Below, in pieces: positions 30,801 through 41,633 of a stretch of 64,000 nt of DNA (the first letter of the stretch is position 1; every line of letters begins with the position of its first letter). The notes under the pieces are model-generated. The model made no database searches, was not told the DNA's origin, and was given only the letters and a program-made list of their open reading frames with translations. Made by a program: the position numbers and the translations under genes. The DNA comes from Dryocosmus kuriphilus (lineage: Eukaryota; Arthropoda; Insecta; Hymenoptera; Cynipidae). The stretch lies in contig CM076197.1 of assembly GCA_038277395.1 (NCBI GenBank), positions 80,151,951 through 80,215,950 of the forward strand. The letters run 5' to 3'.

Positions 30801-33534
30801 TTTTCACAAACTGAATAATTTAGCTCGTCGAGTTTTAACTCATGACCAGTAGATCAAAACCATTAACATCAAAAATAAGTAACTAACGCTGGTCAACAAA
30901 CCTAACATCAGAACATTAATTCCTTACCTCTAAATTTGAAGATTGCCTAACTTTTCTAGCAATTTTAACTATATTAATCATGATTAGTTTTACACTTTCT
31001 AGTGTTCTAAATAAACTTATACATAACTTTGTAAAACACATTAGGAATTTGTTGACGACACCTCAAATCTGATTATTTATGTTAATTATCAGACGAATAT
31101 ACAATTCACGTTAATCACACCTCAGAAAGAGTAGTTAATGTCTTTCAATTTTAGCACCACATGTATTTTAAGCGGGACGAATTTCGTGAAGTATCTCGCA
31201 TTTGCGTTTGTATATTAACTGTGAAGGGCCAGAGCAAAAAATTAATCCACCGTACTCACGTGCACGTGACCTCACGGCTCCATAAAAAGGTAAAAAGGGC
31301 TAAGAAAGTACTGGTTAACAAACGATGATTTAATGAGCTCATCTCCTGCTTCGAATACGGCATCGCATTACTGTAATGAACCGATTAAAAAGAATTTCTG
31401 CCAAGAGCAACAAGCCTCATTAAATACATCTTCTTTCTTTTTATTTTATACGCTTTATTAAAATTGCATCATTTAAATTATTTACTTAATATCAAATTAG
31501 TATAAAATCCGAGTAAAATCCTTACAGCCATAAATGTCACTAAAAGATAAAATTGCTTTAAAAATATTTCTGTGATTTATTGAAGATGGAAATATCTTTT
31601 TTCGGTAGGGGAGATTTAAATTTTGAAGGGAATATATTTGCCCGTAAAAAAGTGAAGTGCATGGTTGAGGACGTATAGAGACCCAGAAAAAAAATAAGTA
31701 GCTTCTCGTGGAGAAGCAGTAACTGAAAAGCATTTCGATCTCCCGCTGCTGGCAGCAACCTGTTTCATTCGTAAATTTCCTTGGCAGACAAAATGGCGTG
31801 ACAAAATAATACCCCGTCATCCCGCTGCGAGAGCAGAAGCTTTGAAATCGATACTAGGGATACACCGGTTCTAAAACCTTTACGCGGTCACAGCACCTGG
31901 ATGTGACCAAGATTTTCAAGACCCCGTGTAGCTGGCACATCCATTACCCTTCCATACACGAAATTTTATCCCTGCAATCGACGAAATCTTTACTCGAATT
32001 AGGTTTTTTTTTTTTTTTCGAGAAAGTACCCAATAATTGGAGTAAAAATTTAAATTAAAAGAGGGTATACAAATTATCTTAGAGAAATCGTGTAAAATTG
32101 TAAATTATATTGTTATAGTGTAATTAAAAAAGGTGAAATGGAAATGTTCGAATTCGAAATGTAAATTGCAAATGCAGGGTTTATTCTAACAATGGAAAAT
32201 TTGTAATACTACCCGAACTTCTATTTTTGGATCCTACAGTACAAACTTTTGAAAAACTGCAAAGAATGACCATTAAAATAAACAAAAAAGTTCCCGATCA
32301 TTTCCCGGCTAGTAAACGTATTTCCCGGCGAGATTCACGATTATTAAAAATACTTTCAAAGGAGAAAAATTGGAAACTTAAAAAGTATTTAAAACTATAA
32401 ATTATAAACGAAACGAATTAAAGCATTCAAAGTAGAACTTTACTGAATTCGAAGAGCATTTAAAAATAAAAAGATAAAGTATTTAAAATTTAGCAATATT
32501 TTAAGTTTAAGCATTTAATAATGAGTATTTAATTGCAAATCTATTTACTTAAGTTCATTGCATTCTTTTGAGAAAGTTTAATTGTAAGGACTTCAAAATT
32601 TCACATTATTTCAAAATAAGACATTTAAATTTTTTAAATTTTAAGTTAGCAAGTCATTGCAAATTTGAAGCATTAACAAATTATAGGTTTTTATTATAAA
32701 TGCTTAAAATTGTGAAATATAAAGAAGTTTTCAATATTGTGCAATTTGAAATTGGAAACCTGCAATATTCAACAATTTCAAAAATTCCTTCAAAATTTAA
32801 CAATTCCGAAGAAGCATTAAAAACTGTATTTTCGACCTGAAATCTGATAAATAATTATTAGTAGTAAAAATAAACTCACTACACGAAGTAAAGAATTTGA
32901 ATTTATATACCTTCCAAGTTGAATTGCGAAAATTCTACAAACGTTGAAAATTGAACAATTTCAAATTGGAACTATTATGAACTGACCAACTTCAATTACT
33001 TATATAAAGCGCATCAATTGAAAGGTTGAAAAATTCATTTAAAATTCAGCAATTTTTATATTAGGGTTTTGAAATAAAAAATAAAAATTTTTAAAACATT
33101 CTAATTGTGTTTTCAAAATGTCGAAATTTAATATTTTCAATCTTAGTTGCAAAATTAAAATCTTCAATTATAAATTACAAACATAAATTATCATCAATTA
33201 CAAGTTTTGTTCAATTCTGACCTTTTAACATTGAACTATTCTATAATCATGAAGGTTTTAATTTAAAATTATTCACTTTAGAAGATTTTGAAGATTAAAG
33301 AGAAATAAGTAATTTTTTAAAATTAAAAAAGTTTAAATTTTAGATCTTTTAAAGCAAAAAAGTTGAGGATTCAATGCCGCAAACGGAATAATTTTTTATT
33401 TGAACATGTTTACAAATTGAATGTTTCAAACTTGAGGTCTCCAAGCTTTACAATAAATTATACGTGCTTATAAAAGCTGTATACAATTTCAAATTTACAC
33501 ATTATAGAAACTTTAATGAATTTAAAGAAAAAAT
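30801..33534. other. Long AT-rich, gene-free stretch
   Basis: No TE edge, RNA gene or coding motif recognised. Open frames near 31500-31820 on the minus strand are low-complexity. A T16 run lies near 32006. This is the longest apparently unique stretch in the window, probably intergenic or intronic. Confidence 0.5.
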
Positions 33535-34056
33535 GCCCAGTGGGCAAAAAATTTAAGGACGTAAATAAAACGTCCTAAAAAACGTTTCTTGGACGTAAAA
33601 GTCGAAAGACGTCCTTGGAACGTTTCAAAAACGTCCTAAGTCAGGCCAAATAACGTTCTAAAAACTTCTAGTGTTCCAAAAACGTTTTTAGGACGTACTT
33701 GGGACATTTTACGTTTTTGGAACATTATTTGGCCTGACTTACGACGTTCTTTGAACGTTCTAAAACCGTATTCTAATGCTTATACCCACTGGGTGCTCAG
33801 CCGGCATAAAATTAGAAAATATTTTTAGAACGTCCAAAAAATGTTCTAAGTCTAGCCAAATAACGTTCCAAAAGCGTAAAATGTCCTAACATACGTTCTA
33901 AAAACGTTTTTTTTTTTAAACATTAGACGTTTTTAGAACGTTATTAGGCCTGACTTAGGACGTTTTTGAAACGTTCCAAGGACATCTTCGACTTTTACGT
34001 CCAAGAAACGTTTTTAGCACGTTCTATTTACGTTCTCAAATTTTTTGCCCACTGGC
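33535..34056. mobile_element. MITE of the GCCCAGTGGGC family, copy 1
   Basis: Starts GCCCAGTGGGCAAAAAATTT and ends with the complement (AAATTTTTTGCCCACTGGC). The interior is built of mutually complementary ACGTTYYAAAAACGT and CCTAAGTCAGGCCAAATAACG blocks, with an internal ACCCACTGGGT near 33784 suggesting two units. Related copies: 47275-47495 and 61615-61874. Confidence 0.85.
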
Positions 34057-34069
34057 ACTGGGTGGTTAA

Positions 34070-35090
34070 AGTTCCAAAAAAAGCGGTTAGCTCCGATTTC
34101 GTTCAAACTACGTATACTTACGTGTTTTGATGCGCTGATCACGTAAATTATACTGAAAATTGTCGTAAATGAAATTTTCATAGTGAAAACCATAAAAACA
34201 CCATAAGAATCAAATTTGTTGCGTTTATCTCAGTAAATACGCAGAATTTCGAAAAAATTTTCAAATAAAAGTTGTAGAGATCGTTGAAATACATATTTTT
34301 TCTCTTATTCACATTTTATTTACTACCAATTTTCCGCTTTGACGAACGCATTTTCGTGACCAACCATTATATGTGTAACCCCCTCCCCCTCCTAACATTT
34401 AATCTTGGAAGGGGGGACGAGCCTCACTGAATGCATTTCCGTGATCTGTCAGTGGATGCCTAGCCCCCCCCCCCCCCCCCCCCCACTTAACCTTATAAAG
34501 GGGGACGAATGTGACTGAACGTATTCCCATTACCAGCCAGTAAATGCGTAGTTCTCCTACTTAACCTTGGAAGCGTGATTGAACGCATTTGCGTAACTAG
34601 TCAGTGAATGTGAAGCCCCCCCCCCCCCTTACCTTGGAAAGGGGAACGAGCGTGATCGAACGCATTTCCGTAACCAGACAGTGAATGCGTAGACCCTCCC
34701 CCCTCTCCTACTGAACAAGAAAAAGGGGGGGGAAGAGCGTGACCGAACGCATTTTCGTAACTTTCTTCTTCTTTTTTTTTTGTTTCTCCAACAAAATCCT
34801 ATTTTTCTCGAAAAATATAGGTTTTAGGTAAAAATTACAGAAAAACAGGAAAGATGTATTTTTATACTAGCTACAACTTTTGTTCAAACATTTTTCTAAG
34901 CTCTGCGCATTTACTGAGATAAATGCGAAAACCTTAATTTTTATGGATTCTTTTTTTATGACTTTCACCATGAAAATTTCATTTTGCCAATTTTCAGTAT
35001 GATTTTCGTGATCAGCGCATCAAAATACGTAAGTATACGTAGTTTTAACGAAATCGAAAGTAACCGCTTTTCGGAACTCCAACCGAAAAA
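34070..35090. mobile_element. Inverted-repeat element family P, copy 2
   Basis: Inverted arms of about 215 bp: left 34080-34295 and right 34855-35065, sharing AAGCGGTTA, ACTACGTATACTTACGT, GCTGATCACG, TTTATCTCAGTAAAT and TTTTCGAAA-type blocks. The interior has an unequal ~75-bp minisatellite and no coding sequence. Same plan as copy 1 at 16511. Confidence 0.8.
34330..34765 (+). repeat. ~75-bp minisatellite with C-tracts
   Basis: Five to six units of GTGACTGAACGCATTTCCGT, AACCAGTCAGTGAATGCG, then a C-rich block (C runs at ~34465 and ~34616) and CTTGGAAAGGGGGACGAGC. Confidence 0.85.
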
Positions 35091-35725
35091 AATTAATACG
35101 AAATTTTTTTTAAAAGATCCTGTCAGAAAATAAATTCTATCTTTTCCCGGCGCCGGCTTGCCCAGTCCAATAATTGTTCAGAGGCCTATTTAATCCTTAT
35201 ATTTTGAGTTTTAATTCAACTCTTCATACTTAAAAATGAAAGTCTGTGTTGTAATTACGTCAATGTCACATTAATTTGTTTAATTTCTATATCTAAAGGG
35301 AAAAAAATTTGGGCGCCTTAGAATAAGCATTTTAAAAATGTAACGAAATAAGAGATTAATACGAAAACATAAATTAGAACATTTTTGCAAAAAAGTACAA
35401 CACTATAATGAATGCTGCGAAGAACTTTAGGAATTTACGAAGTTTGACGAACATTTAAAATAGTACAGAAGTAGTATTTTTTTAAAAGTTGCTGAACATA
35501 TCACACCGCTCCCACCATTAATAATTACACGAAAGATATCAACTGTTTAATATTATAATTGTAAGTTTTTTTATTGCATCTGAAGTCGGTCGGATCTAAC
35601 TAGAGCTTATTTCAGGTAAAAGATATAATTTTTCCCCCTTCTTCGAGACTTTAAAGTGCTTCCTAGTTAATTAAGCTTTAAAGTTAATCTTCTGGTCTTG
35701 CCTGTTTTCCCCGCCTGCTCAAAAT
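35091..35725. other. AT-rich sequence, no gene seen
   Basis: Nothing recognisable before the left end of the large nested element. Confidence 0.5.
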
Positions 35726-36157
35726 AGTCCGGGGGCCACAATAATAGGAGTTCGTGGCCGATTTTGGTCGCCTCAGGAACCAAGGTTTTTCTTATGTATT
35801 TTGACCTCCTGAATCCGAATTTCGGAGGTGCTTTCCCGAAAACAGGTCAGAAAATTGTTAAATTAACAATTTTAGTGAAAAATTCCGTTTTCTCGCTGTT
35901 TTGACTCGGACAATTTTTTTTCAACTTATCTATGATATTTTGAACACAAAACATTTGCTGTTATACTTGTTTACAACAACATACTGTTAGTAAATCAAAA
36001 ATAGCAATAACATTGTTTAACTTTAACGAGGTTTATCTATCTAAACCGTTGAAAACAGAGTAATTCGTTGTATTTTAGTTTATTCTAGAATAAGTTTTTC
36101 TTCTTTTTTTTTAATACTAATTACATTAAAATATTTTCATGTAGTATTATTCATTAC
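35726..36157 (+). repeat. Left terminal inverted repeat of the outer element
   Basis: Pairs with 43731-43522 (shared: CCTCAGGAACCAAGGTTTTT, AAACAGGTCAGAAAATTG, TGTTTTGACTCGG) and then with 38588-38363 (GTTATACTTGTTTACAA, AAATAGCAATAACATT, TTCTAGAATAAGTTTTTCTTC). Confidence 0.9.
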
Positions 36158-36213
36158 CATTTTGAAAATCCTTTTACAATTACAATTAAATGTATGTGAT
36201 TTCATTATTAAAT

Positions 36214-36280
36214 TGTAACAATAGAGAGCAGAACGCATCGGTCTGGACCGCACCAATGTGCTCTGCTCTCTATCGTTACA
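36214..36280 (+). ncRNA. 67-base hairpin, pre-miRNA-like
   Basis: TGTAAC-A-ATAGAGAGCAGA pairs with TCTGCTCTCTAT-C-GTTACA, and the stem continues through ACGCATCGGT/ACCAATGTGC with few mismatches to a ~5-base loop around CTGGA. About 28 pairs in 67 bases, in otherwise AT-rich DNA. Size and shape fit an animal pre-miRNA hairpin, but a tiny inverted-repeat relic is possible. Function unknown. Confidence 0.45.
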
Positions 36281-36363
36281 CAAATAAGTTACCATGAAAG
36301 CTTTTACTTTTAAGTGTTGGGTAAGTTCACAAATTAAATCAGCTGTATTTTTATTGCAGAATA

Positions 36364-36590
36364 AGTATTTTAAAAAATGACGTTTTTTTACAACATGCTG
36401 CAATAAATGGATTTAAAAATGCTTACGTAATATCTTCTGACACAGACATAATTATTCTAGCTTTACATTTTTGGAAGAGTTTTTTAGGCAAAATGGATTA
36501 ATGGTATGAAACTCAAAATATGTGGTTAAAAGTAAATCGTATAGTTTCAATCAAATTGTTCAAAAAATTTGTGTTCAGAGTCTTTGGTTC
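36364..36590 (+). pseudogene. PIN-like (FEN1/XPG-type) domain exon of the element gene
   Basis: After TTTTTATTGCAG (acceptor-like) the frame reads DVFLQHAAINGFKNAY then VISSDTDIIILALHFWKSF, a stop (TAA), then WYETQNMWLKVNR. The V-x-S-S-D-T-D-I pattern preceded by HAA..G is the signature I associate with PIN-like domains in TE-linked invertebrate proteins whose C-termini carry a PPTS...CXC region. That C-terminus lies in the same orientation at 37618-38127. The gene middle, between this exon and the CXC part, is replaced by the 36595-37500 palindrome. Nonsense codon plus split: inactive. Confidence 0.5.
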
Positions 36591-36594
36591 CGAG

Positions 36595-37500
36595 TTGGAA
36601 CAATATAGAAAAATTATAGTTTCGAGAACATTGTAACATTATTAGTAAAATACATATTTGGAAAGTTACCTTTGCATAGAATCGTACTAAACATAATCCA
36701 ATATTTCTAGTGAATCATCCAATGTGTAAACATAAAATTTAAAAAAAAATTTTTTAAATCATATAAACATGAGTCATTTTTCCCATGTATACTTTTTTTT
36801 ATAAAATACTGATTAGAGTTCCAAATCAAGGAACTCCAATTTATTGTCACATTTTTACATGGTAGTTACTGACGGACAGGACAAGAGAGACTAATCGTAG
36901 ATGTACAATCATTCAGAAGAGTAGGGATACTAAATCAGAAATATTCATTTCAATTCCTGATGAAAAAGCACGCCAAACCCTGGAAGGAAACTTCTTTTAT
37001 GCTTCTTTTTATAAATTTAATCACAGAAATAAAAAATATTAACCAAATTTACCAATGGATCCTGCATTAAGGGTTCCAATTTCAAATTAATAAAAAGAAG
37101 ATTCCTTCCAGGGTTTGGCGCGCTTTTTCATTAGGAATTTAAATGAATTTTTCTGATTTAGTATCCCTACTCTTCTGAATGATTGTACATCTACGATTAG
37201 TCTCTCTTGTCCTGTCCGTCAGTAACTACCATGTAAAAATGTGACAATAAATTGGAGTTCCTTAATTTGGAACTCTAATCAGTTTTTTATAAAAAAGTAT
37301 ACATTGGAAAAATGACTCATGTTTATATGATTTTAAAAAATTTTTTTAAAATTTTATGTTTACACATTGGATGATTCACTAGAAATATTGGATTATGTTT
37401 ACTACGATTCTACACAAAGGTAACTTTCCAAATATGTATTTTACTAATAATGTTACAATGTTCTCGAAACTATAATTTTTCTATATTGTTAAAATTCGTG
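36595..37500. repeat. Near-palindrome (arms ~410 bp) inside the element gene
   Basis: The left arm, 36595-37010, is the reverse complement of 37095-37500, with an ~85-bp spacer. Shared landmarks: CCAGGGTTTGGCGCGC-type block, AGTAGGGATACTAAATCAG, GACGGACAGGACAAGAGAG, TTGGATGATTCACTAG. Arm divergence is low, with some indels. It is followed on the plus strand by a hammerhead-like motif (37507-37538), as in the other palindromes of this window. Confidence 0.9.
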
Positions 37501-37506
37501 TAGATT

Positions 37507-37538
37507 CTTGAAAAAGACCCGCAAATGAGGTCGAAACG
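37507..37538 (+). ncRNA. Degenerate hammerhead-like motif
   Basis: CTTGAAAAA, then GACC-CGCAAATGA-GGTC, then GAAACGTC. The stem II/GAAAC half fits a hammerhead core, while the CTGANGA half is degraded (CTTGAAAAA). It lies just outside the right arm of the palindrome, reading outward. Confidence 0.4.
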
Positions 37539-37617
37539 TCGAAGAAAGAGGAAGATAATAAATTGACTTATACATTAAATCTCAATTAAGTTGTGTTTAA
37601 GTTGTGTCATTATTACA

Positions 37618-38127
37618 GATTGTTCTGATTTAAACATAGAAAAAAATATCCAAATGGCTGAGCAATATTTAGTTCAAGTACTTCAAAGAAATTCAAACTG
37701 TAAAACTTTCGATGAACTCCGAATGTGGTATTATCATTTTTCTAAGTGCTTTCTAATTGAAGATTTACCACCAACGAGCGCGTCAATAAGATTGCATATT
37801 TTACATGCATTTTATATTGTAAATACGCAAACAAAATGTTTACAGACAAATCAAATTATATTAGACCCTACATTATTTGGGTTTCAAGAGCAAGACGACT
37901 TACTCGTACCACAAAAAATAACAATCTTATTGCCACCTTCAGATAAACTTGTCCCTAGTTGTAGATGCAAATCTTGTATAAATAAATCATGCTCATGTTA
38001 TGCAGCTATGATACCGTGCTGCTCATTTTGTACCTGTCAAAAAAATTGTACGTGTAAAAACAAATGTAATGAAAAATTAAGAGTGGAAGGTCACAAAGAA
38101 CAAACTTGCTTGACTGATTCAGATTAG
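37618..38127 (+). CDS. CXC-type cysteine-rich protein, C-terminal segment
   Basis: Open from an acceptor-like TCATTATTACAG at 37617. The first ATG is at 37654 (MAEQYLVQVLQRNSN). Conserved-looking blocks in order: KTFDELRMWYYHFSKCF, LPPTSASIRLHILHAFYIV, LDPTLFGFQEQDDLLVPQK, then the cysteine array CRCKSCINKSCSCY, CCSFCTCQKNCTCKNKC. The C-x-C spacing resembles the Tesmin/TSO1 CXC DNA-binding fold. The PPTS...FGF...CXC order matches the C-termini of TE-associated invertebrate proteins whose N-parts carry the SSDTD PIN-like motif. This segment is intact; the upstream gene is not. No TATA box or complete start is visible. Likely the last exon of the outer element's gene. Confidence 0.6.
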   Translation, partial: DCSDLNIEKNIQMAEQYLVQVLQRNSNCKTFDELRMWYYHFSKCFLIEDLPPTSASIRLHILHAFYIVNTQTKCLQTNQIILDPTLFGFQEQDDLLVPQKITILLPPSDKLVPSCRCKSCINKSCSCYAAMIPCCSFCTCQKNCTCKNKCNEKLRVEGHKEQTCLTDSD

Positions 38128-38362
38128 GAGACTGAATACGTTATGTAATAATAAATTAAGTAAAATAAAAATTCACTATTTGTTGAACAAAAATTGTTAA
38201 TCAAGAAATATTCTGAGTTCTTTAAATTATATAAGCATACCCGATACTTAAAAATAAAAACTTTTATTCAATGATTATAATCAACATACATACATTTATT
38301 TACAAAAACACATTTAATTGTATAATAAATTATTTTAAAAGAATTAAAAAATTTTTAATAAA

Positions 38363-38588
38363 TAACAATACTACGTGAAAATATTTTAATGTAATTAGTA
38401 TTAAAAAAAAGAAGAAAAACTTATTCTAGAATAAACTAAAATACAACGGTTTACTCTGTTTTCAACGCTTTAGATAGATAAACCTCGTTAAAGTTAAATA
38501 ATGTTATTGCTATTTTTGATTTACTAACAATATGTTATTGTAAACAAGTATAACAGCAAATAGTTTGTGTTAAAAATATCATAGATAA
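38363..38588 (-). repeat. Right terminal repeat of the outer element, inner part
   Basis: Reverse complement of about 35940-36157. Ends in AATATCATAGATAA, which is repeated at 43522-43535 where the rest of this terminal repeat resumes. Confidence 0.85.
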
Positions 38589-38625
38589 TGTTTAAGAAAG
38601 GAGTTGTATCGACCCTTAGTTAAAA

Positions 38626-39025
38626 TAATGTTTGGATGATGATGTTGACGTTGGCTTTAGGGTCACAATAATTTGAATTCAATCATTCATTTAAGCAAAC
38701 GTTTCGGCCTCGATTATGGGCCCTCATCAGTGATTTATTTCTGAAATATTGGTACAAGAAACTTTGTTGTTGTTGTTGATTCATGGATATAAGAATTATT
38801 CGTTATATTGATGTAAATGCAGACTATAATTTTAAAAAACACTAACTTAAAGTTATTTGGACATACTAAATCATAAAAGTTGGAATTTAAAAAATTTTAT
38901 TTTAAATACAAGAAGTTATCAATATTTGTGGGTCTCATCAATTAGAGGAAGAACTCATCCTTTAAGTTTATAAGAAGGAGGTTGAGAAATATCGTTCAAC
39001 ACTTTTTTTAAAAACTAAGTAGATT
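38626..39025 (-). repeat. Left arm of the 4.9-kb insertion
   Basis: Inverted copy of 43105-43515, about 90-95% identical by eye with small indels. Confidence 0.9.
38700..38730 (-). ncRNA. Hammerhead-like motif, left arm
   Basis: On the minus strand: CTGATGA, GGGCC-CATAATCGA-GGCC, GAAACG. The core CTGATGA and GAAAC are intact and stem II has four G-C pairs with one extra G. Stems I and III are not convincing. Confidence 0.5.
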
Positions 39026-39277
39026 ACTGACCAGTGGGTCGGCCCTTTAGAAGATCAAGTTACATTTTACGATCCTCTCCAACAATTCACATGCACCTAT
39101 TCCAGTTTTCCTTTAAATTTCGTCCCTTAAGTCGACTCATTCTCAAAAAAATCGTAAAACATTCCCACTACTCCATTTCTCTAATTCCTCCCTCACAACA
39201 AAAAATTTTTTTTTTTCATAGGCAGCCACTCAATGTAATAATAACAATAATAATTATTATTATTATCATTATTATTA

Positions 39278-40357
39278 TTATGGTGTAGCTTTGCGAACTC
39301 GAAAGTTCATTGCCTCAGTTACCCAGAACCGCCACGCATCTCTATCCTGTGCTTCTTCCATCCAGTTAAAATAATCATGTCCTAGCTCTTTTAGATCATC
39401 CCTTACGTTTTTCTCCCATCTGTTTCTCGGTCTGCCTAGAGGTCTCTTACTAATCGGTTCCCCTCTCAAAACTTGCTCCACTGTTCTTTCGTTGCCCATT
39501 CTTGCAAAATGTCCCGCCCAGCTTAATTTGCGCGCTTTCATTACTATATTAATATTTACTGACCCGTAGAGTGCATGTAGCTCATCATTATGCAGTTTTC
39601 TCCATACACCAGTTTCTTCGTCCGTTTTGGGACCATAGATTTTTCGAAGTACTTTATTTTCGAATACTCTAAACCTGTTCTCCTCTCCTTTCGTCAGCGC
39701 CCACGTTTCGCTCCCGTACATGACGACCGGCATTATTATCGTTTTGTAAATTCTTACTTTGATGCTTCTAGATAATGATCGCGATTTTAGTAATGTATTT
39801 GTTGCATAGTAGCACCGATTGCCAGCGTGCAGCCGCCTGTTGATTTCCGTTTTAATTTTATTGTCGCTAGTTATAATAGTCCCGAGGTATTTAAACTCAT
39901 TAACTCTTTCAAATTTCATATTTCCGGCCATTAGATCCCCCCCTTCATTGCTTTGTTCTGATGTGTCGACGATCAAATATTTTGTCTTCGATTCACTAAC
40001 TTCTAAACCTATTTCCTTGGCTTTTGTGATCAAGATTTCCGCATTTTTAGCTACCGTTTTTCTATCATCCCCGAGTAAGTCGAGATCACCCGCATATCCC
40101 AGAATTTGTATTATCCCATTGAGGGTAGCACCGGACGGATTCGTTTGTACTTCTCTGACCACGTATTCTAAAACTAAGTTGAAAATGATGCACGAAAGCG
40201 CATCGCCCTGTTTCAGGCCATCGCGGATCAAAAACTCTTCAGATAAACTTCCGTTTACGAGTATCCTACCCCTACTGCCGCTTAAGCAAACTTCGATAAG
40301 TCTAACCAATTTCCTTGGTACACCCAAGAACTCCAAAATCCAGTACATTCGTGCGCG
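39278..40357 (-). pseudogene. RTE LINE RT, C-terminal part (YAGD active site)
   Basis: Runs from YWILEFLGVPRKLVRLIEVC through FLIRDGLKQGDALSCIIFNL to the palm motif YAGDLDLLGD (40096-40085), then NEFKYLGTIITSDNKIKTEI, VMYGSETWALTKGEENRFRV, LSWAGHFARMGNERTVEQVL and GRPRNRWEKNVRDDLKELGH. The catalytic YADD is YAGD here: plus-strand ACC at 40088-40090 is the GGT codon, where GAT would give Asp. Otherwise open over 1 kb, so the copy decayed recently. RT would copy LINE RNA at the nicked target. Confidence 0.85.
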
Positions 40358-40359
40358 TA

Positions 40360-41631
40360 CAGTCTGTTCCACAAGAAAGAATACGCGTTTTCTCGAAAAG
40401 TTTTAAAGAAAACTTTATTTTTCTTTTTTGGCATGAAAAAACGCTTTAAAAATTAGGGAGGACTTACCTTCATAAATGGTCCAATCGCCATTATTCTCGA
40501 TAATGGCCTGGCATCTTCTGGGCATGCTCTCGACTAATTTTTCAGCATATTCTAAAGATAGAGAGCGTCACACCTGTCTAATTCGTCGAGAGAGCTGCTT
40601 GCGGGTGAATACACGCCTTCCTGCAAGTTTTCTCTTAACGACACTCCACACATTTTCAATCGGATTGGCATCAGGAGATTGTGAAGGCCAGGCCAAGGTG
40701 ACGACGCCATTTTCAGCTTTCCAGTTCTTGCAGAGGCGACTGCAGTGTTTGGGATCGTTGTCCTCTTGAAGGATCCAAACCTCATTATTGGCTCCAAACA
40801 TCTTTCCTGCAGACCTCAGAAGATCATGCTTGTAGATTTTGACCATTTTTTCCGTGTTCAGGTTCTCAGTGAACAGCTCTAAACAGCCAAAATCGCGCTG
40901 TGAGAAGCATCCCCAAACATGGATCTTTACTGGGTGTTTAACAGTTCGCTGGAGGAACCGCTCACCTTTGCCTGACCAGGCACGTTTTATTGGAACCCAT
41001 GCCCAAAAGGATGATTCGTCGGAAAAAATCACATTTGACCAATCGCGATCATTATTTTCCATAGCCCATGACAGCCGTTTTTGCATGTGCACTTCTGAGA
41101 GCAGGGATTTCTGCCTCGTGCTACGGTACTGCATGTTTGCCTCAGCTAATCTGCGTCTTATGGTGTTTATACTAACGTCTAATCCCTTCTCCGCTAGCTT
41201 AGCCTTGGCTTCGCGCAGCCGTAGAGTGGGGTTGCGCTTGAATAGTGCGATGATCCCCTTATCCTCCTTGCTGGACGTTGCGTTGCTCGTGTTTCTCCTT
41301 TTCCTGGAAGATCGTGAACAGCTTTTGTGTCCCTATACCGCTCCACCCACTTTTGCACGAAGTACTTAGACTTTTTAAGCACTTTAGCAGCAGCTGAGTA
41401 TAAAAGTTTTGGTCCGTGTGCATTGCTGCACAAAAACACAGCTTCGAACCTTTTAGCGTATACTGCACTCATTGCGCAAACTTGTTCACTATCCGACACT
41501 TCGAATGAAACTGAACCGAATCGGCGGTTCCGCTCTTGCCCTTGAAACATACAGTCAGACCAAAAAAGAAATGAACAAAAATCTTTAAAACTTTTCAAGA
41601 AAACGCGTATTCTTTCTTGTGAAACAGGCTG
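40360..41631 (-). mobile_element. Tc1-like (DD34E) element, copy 2, complete ends
   Basis: TA (40358-40359) | CAGTCTGTTCCACAAG ... CTTGTGAAACAGGCTG | TA (41632-41633). The ~49-bp terminal inverted repeats continue AAAGAATACGCGTTTTC and differ at only a few positions. Length 1272 bp, typical of Tc1. Inserted in the RT gene of the RTE LINE, splitting FIDFKKAYDSI from YWILEFLGVP. Confidence 0.95.
40490..41490 (-). pseudogene. Tc1-like transposase, copy 2
   Basis: The N-terminal HTH part (KRFEAVFLCSNAHGPKLLYS, KVLKKSKYFVQKWVERYRDT) and the catalytic part (VIFSDESSFWAWVPIKRAWS, VWGCFSQRDFGCLELF, WILQEDNDPKHCSRLC, WPSQSPDANPIENVW) lie in different frames because of a small insertion near 41280. 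A TGG-to-TGA change after RRIRQV truncates the C-terminus. The two Asp and the Glu are all present, with 34 residues between the second Asp and the Glu (DD34E). Inactive as it stands. Confidence 0.9.
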
Positions 41632-41633
41632 TA

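Noticed and set aside
31497..31820. 107-codon minus-strand frame
   Set aside because: Low-complexity, AT-rich; alternative frames are equally open and no domain is seen.
36137..36403. 88-codon minus-strand frame
   Set aside because: Runs through the hairpin and antisense to the SSDTD exon.
39819..40406. 195-codon plus-strand frame
   Set aside because: Antisense of the RTE reverse transcriptase and crosses the Tc1 boundary.
40839..41369. 176-codon plus-strand frame
   Set aside because: Antisense of the Tc1 transposase.
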